From positions 1 through 41,745 of the forward strand of contig DLKD01000088.1 in assembly GCA_002477755.1 (NCBI GenBank): a DNA stretch of 41,745 nt, read 5' to 3'. A program made the translations under genes and the position numbers. Shown piece after piece: positions 16,633 through 24,637 of the stretch (the stretch's first letter is position 1; every line of letters begins with the position of its first letter). This DNA comes from Gordonia sp. UBA7599 (GTDB lineage: Bacteria > Actinomycetota > Actinomycetes > Mycobacteriales > Mycobacteriaceae). The notes under the pieces were generated by a model. It was not told the DNA's origin and ran no database searches. It saw only the letters and a list, made by a program, of their open reading frames with translations.

Positions 16633-17259
16633 ATGGCCGAGTACCTGCGCGACGGCGCCGCGATCTACGAGCAGTCCTTCGCCATCATCCGCGCCGAGGC
16701 CGACCTGTCTGCCTTCGACGACGACCTGGCCACCGTCGTCGTGCGCATGATCCACGCCTGCGGCCAGACCGACCTGCCCGCCGATGTGCGCGCGACGCCG
16801 GGGGTCGTCTCCGCCGCCCGGGGCGCATTGAACGCCGGCGCCCCCATCCTGTGCGACGCGTCGATGGTGGCCGCCGGAGTGACGCGCGCACGACTGCCCG
16901 CTGACAACGACGTCCGGTGCTGTCTGTCCGATCCGCGCGTCCCCGGCCTCGCTGTCGAACTCGGCACCACCCGTAGCGCTGCGGCCCTGCACCTGTGGGG
17001 CTCGGACCTCGACGGGGCAGTTGTCGCGATCGGCAACGCCCCGACCGCCCTGTTCGAGCTGCTCGAACTCATCGACGCCGGCGGACCGCGACCAGCTGCC
17101 GTCGTCGGCGCACCCGTCGGGTTCGTCGGTGCCGCCGAGTCGTGCGAAGCGCTCGCCGCGCGCACCGACCTGGAGTTCCTCACCGTGCTCGGCCGCCGCG
17201 GCGGCTCGGCGATCACCGCCGCCGCGATCAACGCACTGGCCACCCCGAGCGAACGATGA
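16633..17259 (+). CDS. cobH: precorrin-8X methylmutase CobH
   Basis: 208 residues, full length. CobH moves the C-11 methyl group to C-12, turning precorrin-8X into hydrogenobyrinic acid. The catalytic histidine is in VVVRMIHACGQTD near residue 40; other conserved blocks are GAPILCDASMVAAGVTR, DNDVRCCLSDPRVP, AVVAIGNAPTALFELLELI and AAVVGAPVGFVGAAESCEAL, all present. The start lies 11 bases after the cobG stop and the stop overlaps the cobIJ start as ATGA, so it is central in the cobGHIJ operon. Confidence 0.96.
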   Translation: MAEYLRDGAAIYEQSFAIIRAEADLSAFDDDLATVVVRMIHACGQTDLPADVRATPGVVSAARGALNAGAPILCDASMVAAGVTRARLPADNDVRCCLSDPRVPGLAVELGTTRSAAALHLWGSDLDGAVVAIGNAPTALFELLELIDAGGPRPAAVVGAPVGFVGAAESCEALAARTDLEFLTVLGRRGGSAITAAAINALATPSER

Positions 17260-18749
17260 CCGGCACCCTGTACGGCGTCGGGCTCGGGCCCGGCGACTCC
17301 GAACTCGTCACCGTCAAAGCAGCCCGTCTCATCAGCGCGGCCGACGTCATCGCCTATCACTGCGCACGCCACGGCCGCAGCATCGCCCGCGGCGTCGCCG
17401 TCCCGTATCTGCGCGACGGCCAGATCGAGGAACGGTTGATGTACCCGGTCACCACCGAGACCGTCGACCACCCCGGCGGCTACGACGGCGCGATGGCCGA
17501 CTTCTACACCGAGAGCGCGGCGCGGTTGGCCGATCATCTCGCCGCCGGCCGCGACGTGGTGCTCCTCGCCGAGGGCGACCCACTGTTCTTCAGCTCCTAC
17601 ATGCACATGCACAAGCGACTCGCGGGCCGCTTCGCCACGGAGATCGTGCCCGGTGTGACGTCGGTGTCGGGAGCCAGCGCCGCTCTTGGGATCCCCCTGG
17701 TCGAGGGCGAGGAGAACCTCGTCGTCCTGCCGGGGACCGCGCCCGACGACGAGTTGGTCGCCCAGTTCGCCAGCGGTTCGGCGATCGCCGTGCTCAAGCT
17801 GGGCCGCACATTTGAACGGGTGCGCGCTGCGCTGCGGGCGGCCGGCCGACTCGACGAGGCCTGGTACGTCGAACGTGCGACGACTGCGGCCCAGCGGGTC
17901 GAGCGCGTCGTCGACGTCGACCCGGCGTCGGTCCCCTATTTCTCGATGATCGTGGTTCCGGGCGCCACCAACAACCCGCTCGCGCCGCAATCTGACGCCC
18001 AGACGGGCGGCGGGGTCACGGTCGTCGGTTTGGGGCCGGGACCGGCCGACCAGCAGACCCCGCAGGTGCGTGCCGCCCTGGCCGCGGCCACCGACCTCAT
18101 CGGCTACACGACCTACCTCTCGCGCGTCACGCCACGACCGGGCCAGCAGGTCCACGCCAGCGACAACCGCGTGGAATCGCAGCGCGCCGAGTTCGCGCTG
18201 GACCTGGCGCGCCGGGGCCGTCGTGTCGTCGTCGTGTCGTCGGGCGACCCGGGCGTCTTCGCGATGGCGACCGCGGTCGCCGAGGTCGCGGCGCAGGAGC
18301 CCTACACCGATGTCGAGGTGACAGTCCTGCCCGGCGTGACCGCCGCGTCCGCGGTGGCCGCCGCCTTCGGGGCACCACTTGGCCACGACCTGGCATTGAT
18401 CTCCCTGTCCGACCGGCTCAAACCGTGGGACGTGATTGCCCGCCGCGTCACCGCGGCGGTCGAGGCCGACCTGGTTGTGGCGGTCTACAACCCCGGATCT
18501 GCCAGCCGCGACCACCAGGTCGCCGACCTGCGGCAACTCCTGTCCGAGACAGCCGGCCCGGATCGTGTCGTGTTGGTGGGCCGCGATGTCGGCGGTCCCA
18601 GCCAGGCGCTGACGGTGACCACGGTCGGCGACCTGGACCCGAGCACCGTCGACATGCGCACCCTGCTGATCATCGGCTCGTCGACGACGGTTGTAGCCGA
18701 GCGGCCCGGCGGCCGACTCGTGTTCACCCCTCGTCGCTACGAGGTTTGA
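17256..18749 (+). CDS. cobIJ: fused precorrin-2 C20-methyltransferase / precorrin-3B C17-methyltransferase CobIJ
   Basis: 497 residues comprising two SAM-dependent tetrapyrrole methyltransferase domains in tandem. The CobI half (residues 1 to about 245) starts LYGVGLGPGDSELVTVKAAR and contains LLAEGDPLFFSSYMHM and VPGVTSVSGASAALGIPL. After a short linker rich in Gln, Asp and Gly, the CobJ half begins around residue 252 with VTVVGLGPGPADQQTP and has VVSSGDPGVFAMATAVAEV and VLPGVTAASAVAAAFGAPLGHD followed by LSDRLKPWDVIARR. The first adds the C20 methyl, the second the C17 methyl with ring contraction. The same fusion occurs in mycobacteria (Rv2066). It overlaps cobH by ATGA and converges with cobK. 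Confidence 0.95.
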   Translation: MTGTLYGVGLGPGDSELVTVKAARLISAADVIAYHCARHGRSIARGVAVPYLRDGQIEERLMYPVTTETVDHPGGYDGAMADFYTESAARLADHLAAGRDVVLLAEGDPLFFSSYMHMHKRLAGRFATEIVPGVTSVSGASAALGIPLVEGEENLVVLPGTAPDDELVAQFASGSAIAVLKLGRTFERVRAALRAAGRLDEAWYVERATTAAQRVERVVDVDPASVPYFSMIVVPGATNNPLAPQSDAQTGGGVTVVGLGPGPADQQTPQVRAALAAATDLIGYTTYLSRVTPRPGQQVHASDNRVESQRAEFALDLARRGRRVVVVSSGDPGVFAMATAVAEVAAQEPYTDVEVTVLPGVTAASAVAAAFGAPLGHDLALISLSDRLKPWDVIARRVTAAVEADLVVAVYNPGSASRDHQVADLRQLLSETAGPDRVVLVGRDVGGPSQALTVTTVGDLDPSTVDMRTLLIIGSSTTVVAERPGGRLVFTPRRYEV

Positions 18750-18754
18750 CTAAG

Positions 18755-18813
18755 TTCGGCCGCAAATCGGGAGTCCGAGGGCATATCCGCCGAGCGCCCT
18801 ATTTTCGGCCGAA
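18755..18813. terminator. inverted repeat between convergent cobIJ and cobK
   Basis: TTCGGCCG at 18755-18762 pairs exactly with CGGCCGAA at 18806-18813, and AGGGC/GCCCT pair again inside the loop. The right arm overlaps the last codons of cobK. It lacks a T-run on the + strand, so a role in ending both transcripts is possible but not shown. Confidence 0.35.
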
Positions 18814-19533
18814 GTTGGCGGCTTCCTCAACGCTCGTGACGACGTTGCCACACGGCTCCACCGGGCGCGCCACCATCACCACGGGAATGCCGAGTTCCCG
18901 GGCCGCGATCAGCTTCGCCCTGGTCAGCTCGCCACCGCTGTTCTTGGTGACCAACAAATCGATCTTCTCGTCGGCCATCAACGTCCGCTCGTCGTCGAGA
19001 CCGTAGGGCCCGCGCGATCGCACGATGCGGTGGTGCGGTGGCAACGGTCCGGTCGGCGGATCGACGACGCGGATCAAGAACCAAGCGGAGTCGATGCCGG
19101 CGAACGCATCCGCATCCTGACGACCGGTCGTCAGCAGCACGCGCGCAGCGTTGCCCCCGGCCACGGCCCGCGCCGCCCCGACGATGTCCTCGACGATTGT
19201 CCAGTCGTCACCGGCTTGGGCCTCCCACGCGGGTCGCACCAATCGCACCAGCGGCACGCCGACCTCCGCACAGGCCTCGACCGCGTTGCGCGAGATCTGC
19301 TGTGCGAACGGGTGGGTGGCGTCGACGACGGCGTGCGGCTGATTCTCCCGCAGCCACGCCACCATCCCCTCAACGCCGCCGAAGCCCCCGATACGGACCT
19401 CGCCGTCGGGTAGTCGTGGGTTGCGCACCCGCCCGGCCAACGAGCTGACCACCGAGACCCCGTCCGCGACGAGAAGCGACGCCAGGGCGCGTGCCTCACC
19501 CGTACCGCCGAGGATGAGCACCGGTCTCGTCAC
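18799..19533 (-). CDS. cobK: precorrin-6A reductase CobK
   Basis: 244 residues. CobK is an NADPH-dependent reductase that converts precorrin-6A to precorrin-6B. The N-terminus VLILGGTGEARALASLL is the nucleotide-binding motif of the family. VRIGGFGGVEGMVAWL, VDATHPFAQQISRNAVEAC and the C-terminal DLLVTKNSGGELTRAKLIAARELGIPVVMVARP are diagnostic. Its start overlaps the cobM stop as ATGA. It is the last gene of the SDR-cobL-cobM-cobK operon and converges with cobIJ. Confidence 0.95.
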   Translation of the reverse strand: MTRPVLILGGTGEARALASLLVADGVSVVSSLAGRVRNPRLPDGEVRIGGFGGVEGMVAWLRENQPHAVVDATHPFAQQISRNAVEACAEVGVPLVRLVRPAWEAQAGDDWTIVEDIVGAARAVAGGNAARVLLTTGRQDADAFAGIDSAWFLIRVVDPPTGPLPPHHRIVRSRGPYGLDDERTLMADEKIDLLVTKNSGGELTRAKLIAARELGIPVVMVARPVEPCGNVVTSVEEAANFGRK

Positions 19534-20321
19534 GACGGATTGTCCGGCCCGAGATGCGGCGCGGCGGTGCCCCGCAGCTTGCCGACGCGGGCCTGCGAAT
19601 ACAGATAGCTGTCGGTGGCAATCGGATCGGAATCCAGGACCCGGCCGACGAAAATCACCGCGGTGCGCACGATCCCCGCGCTGGCAAGCGCCTGCGGAAG
19701 CTCATCGAGATGACAGCGCACGATCTGCTCGTCGTCGCGGCTGGCGAAGGCGACGGTGGCCGTCGGGCAGTCGGCGCCGTAGTGGGGCACGAGTGCGGCC
19801 ACGATGTCGCCGGCTCGATGGGCGGCCAAATGCAGCGCAAGGGTCACCCCCGTCGACGCCAGTTCGGCGAGCGTCTCCCCCGGCGGCATGTCCGTCGACA
19901 GGGTCGACACCCGCGTGATCAGCAGGCTCTGCCCGACGCCGGGCACAGTGAGCTCGGTTCCCAGCGACGCCGCGGCGGCGGCGAAGGCGGGCACGCCCGG
20001 GACGATCACCGTCTCCACACCGCGCTGATGCAGGAGGCGCTGCTGTTCGGCCACCGCCGAGTACAGCGATGGATCGCCGGAGTGCAGCCGCGCGACATCG
20101 TGGCCGGCGGTATCAGCGGCCACCATTCGCTCGACGATCTCCTCCAGCGGCATCCGCGCGGTATTGACGAGTTCCGCGTTGCTCGGGCACAGGGCGAGCA
20201 TTTCCGCGGGCACCAGCGATCCGGCGTATAGGCACACCGGGCAGCGGCGCAGCAGCTCGGCGCCGCGCAGCGTGATCAGATCGGGCGCGCCGGGCCCGGC
20301 ACCGATGAAGTAGACCGTCAT
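19530..20321 (-). CDS. cobM: precorrin-4 C11-methyltransferase CobM
   Basis: 263 residues, one SAM-dependent tetrapyrrole methyltransferase domain. VYFIGAGPGAPDLITLRGAELL opens the protein, followed by VARLHSGDPSLYSAVAEQ, VPGVPAFAAAAASLGTELTVPG and VTLALHLAAHRAGDIVAAL. It adds the C11 methyl group to make precorrin-5. The start at 20321 overlaps the cobL stop and its own stop overlaps the cobK start, both as ATGA. An alternative frame extends far upstream but lies inside cobL and has no family sequence there. Confidence 0.95.
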   Translation of the reverse strand: MTVYFIGAGPGAPDLITLRGAELLRRCPVCLYAGSLVPAEMLALCPSNAELVNTARMPLEEIVERMVAADTAGHDVARLHSGDPSLYSAVAEQQRLLHQRGVETVIVPGVPAFAAAAASLGTELTVPGVGQSLLITRVSTLSTDMPPGETLAELASTGVTLALHLAAHRAGDIVAALVPHYGADCPTATVAFASRDDEQIVRCHLDELPQALASAGIVRTAVIFVGRVLDSDPIATDSYLYSQARVGKLRGTAAPHLGPDNPS

Positions 20322-21529
20322 CGGCCCTCCTTGCGGACCGCCCACTGGACGACGGGTAGCGCGGGGCGCCAGGCCGTCAGACTTCCCAGCGGCCCCGCCT
20401 CCTCGAGCCCGATGCGCCGCAGCGTGCCGCCATGCTCGGCGGCCAGCCCGATGACTAGTTCCTGCGTCGGGATGGCGACGGCGTTGGCGACGAAGATCCC
20501 GCCCCGGGCCAGGGCCGGCCACACGAGCCTGAACACCTCCGCGTCGAGCCCGCCGCCGGCAAAGACGGCATCGGGCGGGCCGTGCAACCCGGCGAGTACC
20601 GTTCGCGCCTCCCCGTCGACGACGGTGAGACGGCTCGCGACGCCGTGCCGCCGGGCGTTCTCGCCGATTCGTGCGGTGCGCGTCGCGTCGCGTTCGACGG
20701 CGACCACGCGACCGCTCGGATTGAGTCGCAACCATTCGATGCCCACGCTGCCGGCCCCGGCCCCGATGTCCCAGAGCAGCTGGCCGTCCGACGGGGCAAG
20801 CGCAGCGACGGTCAGTGCGCGCACCGCTTGTTTGGTGAGTTGGCCGTCGTGGGTGAATGCGGCGTCGGGCAGACCGGGTGCCAACTGCCGTGTCGGACCG
20901 GTGCACTCGATCGCGATTATGTTCAGCGGGTCGCCGTGAGGCTCGTCCCACCCGGCTGAGGTACCGCTGACCACGCGCTGCGCAGGCCCGCCTAGCTGTT
21001 CAAGCACCGTCATCGTCGAAGCGCCCCACCCACCGTCGCGAAGCATTGCGGCAACGGCCGCGGGCGATGACGCATCGCGGGACAAGATCATCAGCCGCCG
21101 CCGGTCGCCCGCCGCGCCCACCACGTCGTCGACGTCGCCGGTGACCAGCGAGACCACGCGGACCGTCGAGAGATCCCAGCCCAGGAGTGCCGCGGCGAGG
21201 CTGACACTGGACGGGTGTGCGAGGACGCGCACGTTCGCCCTACCAAGCGCCTCGACGACGGTGGTGCCCAGCCCGTGGAACATGGGGTCGCCCGACGCCA
21301 GCAGGTGAACGGTACCGCTCGCGCTGTCATCAAGGACCTCACGCAGGTGTGCACTCATCGGACTGCGCCACGCGACCAGCTCCGCGTCGACGTCGGGACT
21401 CAGCAAGGCCAGTTGTCGCGCCGAGCCGTAGATCGTCGTCGCCGCAGCCAGTTCGCGCTGCGACGGGAGGGTCAGCCCGTCCCAGCCGTCGGCGCCGATT
21501 CCGACGACGACGAACCTCTCCCCGGTCAT
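20318..21529 (-). CDS. cobL: precorrin-6Y C5,15-methyltransferase (decarboxylating) CobL
   Basis: 403 residues, the fused CbiE-CbiT form. The N-terminal CbiE-like part has FVVVGIGADGWDGLTLPSQ, LLASGDPMFHGLGTTV and AHPSSVSLAAALLGWDL. The C-terminal CbiT-like part begins around residue 225 with LTKQAVRALTVAALAP and the SAM-binding LLWDIGAGAGSVGIEWL. It methylates C5 and C15 and decarboxylates the acetate side chain at C12 of precorrin-6B. The ATG at 21529 is chosen because it overlaps the SDR stop as ATGA; the 26 residues upstream belong to the SDR gene in another frame. Confidence 0.95.
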   Translation of the reverse strand: MTGERFVVVGIGADGWDGLTLPSQRELAAATTIYGSARQLALLSPDVDAELVAWRSPMSAHLREVLDDSASGTVHLLASGDPMFHGLGTTVVEALGRANVRVLAHPSSVSLAAALLGWDLSTVRVVSLVTGDVDDVVGAAGDRRRLMILSRDASSPAAVAAMLRDGGWGASTMTVLEQLGGPAQRVVSGTSAGWDEPHGDPLNIIAIECTGPTRQLAPGLPDAAFTHDGQLTKQAVRALTVAALAPSDGQLLWDIGAGAGSVGIEWLRLNPSGRVVAVERDATRTARIGENARRHGVASRLTVVDGEARTVLAGLHGPPDAVFAGGGLDAEVFRLVWPALARGGIFVANAVAIPTQELVIGLAAEHGGTLRRIGLEEAGPLGSLTAWRPALPVVQWAVRKEGR

Positions 21530-22275
21530 CGCGGCATCCGGCGCCAGATCCAGCGCGGCAGCAATCGGAACACGAGCGTCACCGGCGCCAGTGCCCACGG
21601 CACCCACACGACCGTCTTGCCGCGACGGTCGGCGCGCACCACCGCGTCGGCCACCTGGTCGGCGGTCTTGGACATCGGCGCCGGCTTCACCCCGCTCGCC
21701 ATCAACTCGCGGGTCATCGCGCCGATCACGAAACCGGGGCGCACCAGCAGCAGGCGAACTCCGCTGCCGTACAGGGCGTCCGACAGCCCCGACGCGAAGC
21801 CGTCGAGCCCGGCCTTGGTGGAGCCGTAGACGTAGTTGGCGCGCCGCACCCGCTGCCCGGCGATGGAGGAGAAGACGATGATCGTGCCGCTCCCCTGCTC
21901 GCGCAACGCGTTCGCGAGCAGGGTGATCACCGAGATCTGCGCGAGGTAGTCGACGTGGGCGATCTGCAACGCGTGGGCGACGTCGGCCTCTGCTTTCGCG
22001 GCGTCCCCGAGGATGCCGAACGCGACGATCGCCGTCTCGACCGGTCCGCGGGCCACCAACTCGGCGACGATCGCCGGATGCGAATCGGTGTCGTCGGCGT
22101 CGAATTCGACTGTGCTCACCGCGGTTGCGCCCGCCGCGAGCAATGCGGCCTTCTCATCGTCGAGGTCATCGGCGCGGCGCGCCGCCAGCACGACGTCGTG
22201 CCCGGCGGCCATCCGCGTCGCCACGGCCAGGCCGATCTCGCTACGCCCACCGAAGAGCAGGATTGATCCAGTCAC
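21526..22275 (-). CDS. short-chain dehydrogenase/reductase (DprE2/Rv2073c-like)
   Basis: 249 residues from a GTG start. The Rossmann glycine motif is atypical ([17 protein letters not shown]); [27 protein letters not shown] holds the catalytic Ser, Tyr and Lys of the SDR family. The closest family I recognise is the decaprenylphosphoryl-2-keto-ribose reductase (DprE2) group, but its place just before cobL matches Rv2073c of M. tuberculosis, whose function is not established. The C-terminus is hydrophobic then basic ([18 protein letters not shown]), suggesting membrane contact. GATACT lies 7 bases before the GTG. It is the first gene of the SDR-cobL-cobM-cobK operon and diverges from the F420 enzyme. 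Confidence 0.85.
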   Translation of the reverse strand: MTGSILLFGGRSEIGLAVATRMAAGHDVVLAARRADDLDDEKAALLAAGATAVSTVEFDADDTDSHPAIVAELVARGPVETAIVAFGILGDAAKAEADVAHALQIAHVDYLAQISVITLLANALREQGSGTIIVFSSIAGQRVRRANYVYGSTKAGLDGFASGLSDALYGSGVRLLLVRPGFVIGAMTRELMASGVKPAPMSKTADQVADAVVRADRRGKTVVWVPWALAPVTLVFRLLPRWIWRRMPR

Positions 22276-22328
22276 GACTGTCAGTATCCCATCCAGGCGG
22301 TTCAGTCCCGAGGACTACCGTGGTCGGG

Positions 22329-22748
22329 GTGAGCGGACCCGATGACCTGACCGATGATGCGTTGACCTTCCTAACCGAGCGCCATTTGGCGACTCTGGCC
22401 ACGACCCGCACCGACGGGTCTCCGCACGTGGTTGCGGTCGGGTTCACCTACGACCCCGACGAGAAGCTGGTACGCGTCATCACCCGCGACGGCAGCCAAA
22501 AAGTGCGCAACGCCGATCGGGGCGGCCGGGCCGCGGTGACCCACGTCGACGGGCCGCGCTGGTTGACTCTCGAAGGCCCGGTCAGCGTGTCCCGGGTTCC
22601 CGAGCGCATCCGCGAGGCGGAGCGGCGCTACGGCCTGCGCTACCGGGAGCCGCAGCCCAACCCGCAGCGAGTCGTCATCGAGATCCCGGTGGACCGTGTG
22701 ATGGGATCGGCCGTTTTGCTCGGCCGTCCCGTGCCGTTGCGCGACTAG
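22329..22748 (+). CDS. PPOX-class F420-dependent enzyme (biliverdin reductase Rv2074-like)
   Basis: 139 residues, a small split-beta-barrel flavin/deazaflavin protein. [14 protein letters not shown]-type start (here [20 protein letters not shown]), then [23 protein letters not shown], then [13 protein letters not shown], characterise the F420-binding subgroup. In M. tuberculosis the gene at the same place (Rv2074) encodes an F420H2-dependent biliverdin-IX reductase, so that is the best guess. The GTG at 22329 is chosen because TACCGT (22316-22321) lies 7 bases upstream and the length then matches the family. It diverges from the SDR gene with 53 bases between the starts. Confidence 0.88.
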   Translation: MSGPDDLTDDALTFLTERHLATLATTRTDGSPHVVAVGFTYDPDEKLVRVITRDGSQKVRNADRGGRAAVTHVDGPRWLTLEGPVSVSRVPERIREAERRYGLRYREPQPNPQRVVIEIPVDRVMGSAVLLGRPVPLRD

Positions 22749-22757
22749 GGTTGGGCC

Positions 22758-23879
22758 ATGGTCTCCCGCTTTCCCACCGTCGTGTACGGCCGCCGCGTGG
22801 CGCGCGCCGCGGAACTCGCCGGCCAGGCGGGTGTCACCGCCCTGATCATCACGCCCGGACCCGACCTGGCCTACCTGATCGGCTCGGATGCGCAGACTTT
22901 CGAACGGTTCAGCGCTCTGGTGATCCCGGCATCGGGCGCGCCAGTGCTCGTGACGCCGCGCTTGGAGGTGGCCTCGTTCGCGGAGTCGGCCGCCGGTGAG
23001 CTCGGACTCGACTTCGCCCCCTGGGTCGACGGCGAGGACCCGTTCACACTGGCACTGCGAACGTTGCGCGGCGATCCCGTCCTCGCCGTCTCGGACTCGA
23101 TGTCGGCCGGACACCTCATCCCACTCATGGCCGCGACCGGCACTGCGCCGGTGCTGGCCACCGCAATACTGCGCGACCTGCGGATGGTCAAGGACGACGA
23201 TGAGATCGAGGCGCTGCGCCGAGCGGGCGCCGCCATCGACCGCGTCCACGCCCGAGTGGGCGAATGGCTGCGACCCGGTCGTACCGAAGCCGCCGTCGCC
23301 GCCGATATCGCCGACGCCCTGATCGCCGAGGGCCACACGGCGGCAGCCTTCGTGATCGTCGGGTCGGGACCCAACGGCGCCGACCCGCACCACGAGCACT
23401 CCGACCGGGTGATCGAACAAGACGACATCGTCGTCATCGACATCGGTGGTCCGGTGGCGCCGGGCTACAACTCCGACTGCACCCGGACCTACTGCTTCAC
23501 CGAGCCGCCCGCCGACGTCGCCGCGGCCTATGCGGCGCTGGAAGAGGCGCAAGCGGTGGCGGTCGCCGCGGTGCGCCCGGGCGTGACCGCGGAGTCCGTC
23601 GACGCCGCCGCCCGCGATCGCCTCGTCGCCGCGGGTCTCGGCGAGAAGTTCATCCACCGCACCGGCCACGGGATCGGGCTGTCAGTGCACGAAGAGCCCT
23701 ACATCGTCGCCGGGAACGAACTGGTCCTGGCGCCGGGAATGGCGTTCTCCGTCGAACCGGGCGTCTATTTCGACGGTGAGTGGGGCGCGCGCATCGAGGA
23801 CATCGTGATCGTCACCGACGACGGGTGCGAATCGGTCAACCGGCGCAGCCACGGCCTGACCCGCTTGCCCCAGGAGTAA
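22758..23879 (+). CDS. M24 family Xaa-Pro peptidase
   Basis: 373 residues. An N-terminal creatinase-like domain (LIITPGPDLAYLIGSDAQ, FSALVIPASGAPVLV) precedes a pita-bread metallopeptidase domain. The five metal ligands can be seen: two aspartates in VVIDIGGPVAPGYNSDCTRTY, histidine in HRTGHGIGLSVHEEP, and glutamates in FSVEPGVYF and GARIEDIVIV. This fits aminopeptidase P/prolidase (PepQ/PepE-like), which removes or frees residues before proline. TAGGGT, overlapping the upstream TAG stop, lies 6 bases before the ATG, so it can have its own leaderless promoter 9 bases after the F420 enzyme. Confidence 0.93.
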   Translation: MVSRFPTVVYGRRVARAAELAGQAGVTALIITPGPDLAYLIGSDAQTFERFSALVIPASGAPVLVTPRLEVASFAESAAGELGLDFAPWVDGEDPFTLALRTLRGDPVLAVSDSMSAGHLIPLMAATGTAPVLATAILRDLRMVKDDDEIEALRRAGAAIDRVHARVGEWLRPGRTEAAVAADIADALIAEGHTAAAFVIVGSGPNGADPHHEHSDRVIEQDDIVVIDIGGPVAPGYNSDCTRTYCFTEPPADVAAAYAALEEAQAVAVAAVRPGVTAESVDAAARDRLVAAGLGEKFIHRTGHGIGLSVHEEPYIVAGNELVLAPGMAFSVEPGVYFDGEWGARIEDIVIVTDDGCESVNRRSHGLTRLPQE

Positions 23880-23912
23880 CCGGAGAACCGCAATGATCGG
23901 AGGGAATGCCCG

Positions 23913-24557
23913 ATGAGACGCAAACCTGCACTGGCGCTGGTGAGCGCCGTGGGACTGGTCGTGCTCGCGACTGCCGGGTGCGACAAGACCGTCACCGGCA
24001 CTGCCGAGCCCGACCCGAATGCCACCGTGACGGTGACCACGACCCTCTCCGACGAGCCGACGGCGAGCCCGCCGACCACCACGACGACCCAGCCGCCGCA
24101 GACCACTGCCATCCCACCCGGTGGCGCCGATGCGTTCGGGGTCGCCGACCCGTCGCGATTCCAGCTCAACCCGCCGACACCGGTCGCGTCGTACGCCTTC
24201 AGCGTGCCCAGCCACAACATCAACTGCTTCGTCGGGTCGGAGTTCATCTGCGAGATCCACGACGGTCCGACCCAATCCCCTGTTGATTCGCGGTGCGGGC
24301 TCTACGACGGCGACGCCGAGATCCCGGTACGCATCGTCGGGTGGTTCAACTACGACAAAGCCCCCTGCTCGACGATCCTCCAGGGCCAGTGGCGGGAGCC
24401 GGGCGCGGTGCTCGAATACAACGAGGCCGTGCGATTCTCGGTCCCCGGCGCGGAATTCGCCTGCTATTCGACGCTCGAAGCGCTGTACTGCACCGGCCCG
24501 CAGAACTACGGGTTCAAGCTCTCGCGCACCGAGTTCGCCCGCTACCAACTGTCCTGA
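23913..24557 (+). CDS. predicted lipoprotein with Thr/Pro-rich linker
   Basis: 214 residues. The signal peptide MRRKPALALVSAVGLVVLATAGC ends in a lipobox (LATAGC), so the cysteine at about residue 23 should be acylated and the protein anchored outside the membrane; lnt in this window would act on it. A Thr/Pro-rich linker (roughly residues 35-70) leads to a compact domain with about six further cysteines (INCFVGSEFICEIH, SRCGLYD, APCSTI, FACYSTLEALYCTG), consistent with disulfides. No function is known to me. The GGAGGG sequence about 9 bases before the ATG is the likely ribosome binding site. Confidence 0.85.
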   Translation: MRRKPALALVSAVGLVVLATAGCDKTVTGTAEPDPNATVTVTTTLSDEPTASPPTTTTTQPPQTTAIPPGGADAFGVADPSRFQLNPPTPVASYAFSVPSHNINCFVGSEFICEIHDGPTQSPVDSRCGLYDGDAEIPVRIVGWFNYDKAPCSTILQGQWREPGAVLEYNEAVRFSVPGAEFACYSTLEALYCTGPQNYGFKLSRTEFARYQLS

Positions 24558-24578
24558 TCGCGAGGGAACGATCCAATC

Positions 24579-24637
24579 GGGCTCGCTCGGCGCGGATTTG
24601 GGCTCGCTCGGCGCGGATTCGGGCTCACTCGGCGTTG
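24579..24637. repeat. three 21-bp direct repeats downstream of the lipoprotein gene
   Basis: GGGCTCGCTCGGCGCGGATT starts at 24579 and again at 24600, and a degraded third copy (GGGCTCACTCGGCG) starts at 24621, giving a 21-bp period. The third copy includes the stop codon of the oppositely directed 340-residue gene. Both convergent transcripts would run through it. The function is unknown. Confidence 0.8.

Noticed and set aside
22371-23669. 432-codon minus-strand frame opposite the M24 peptidase
   Set aside because: All five metal ligands of the M24 peptidase are on the + strand, and the antisense frame shows no domain.
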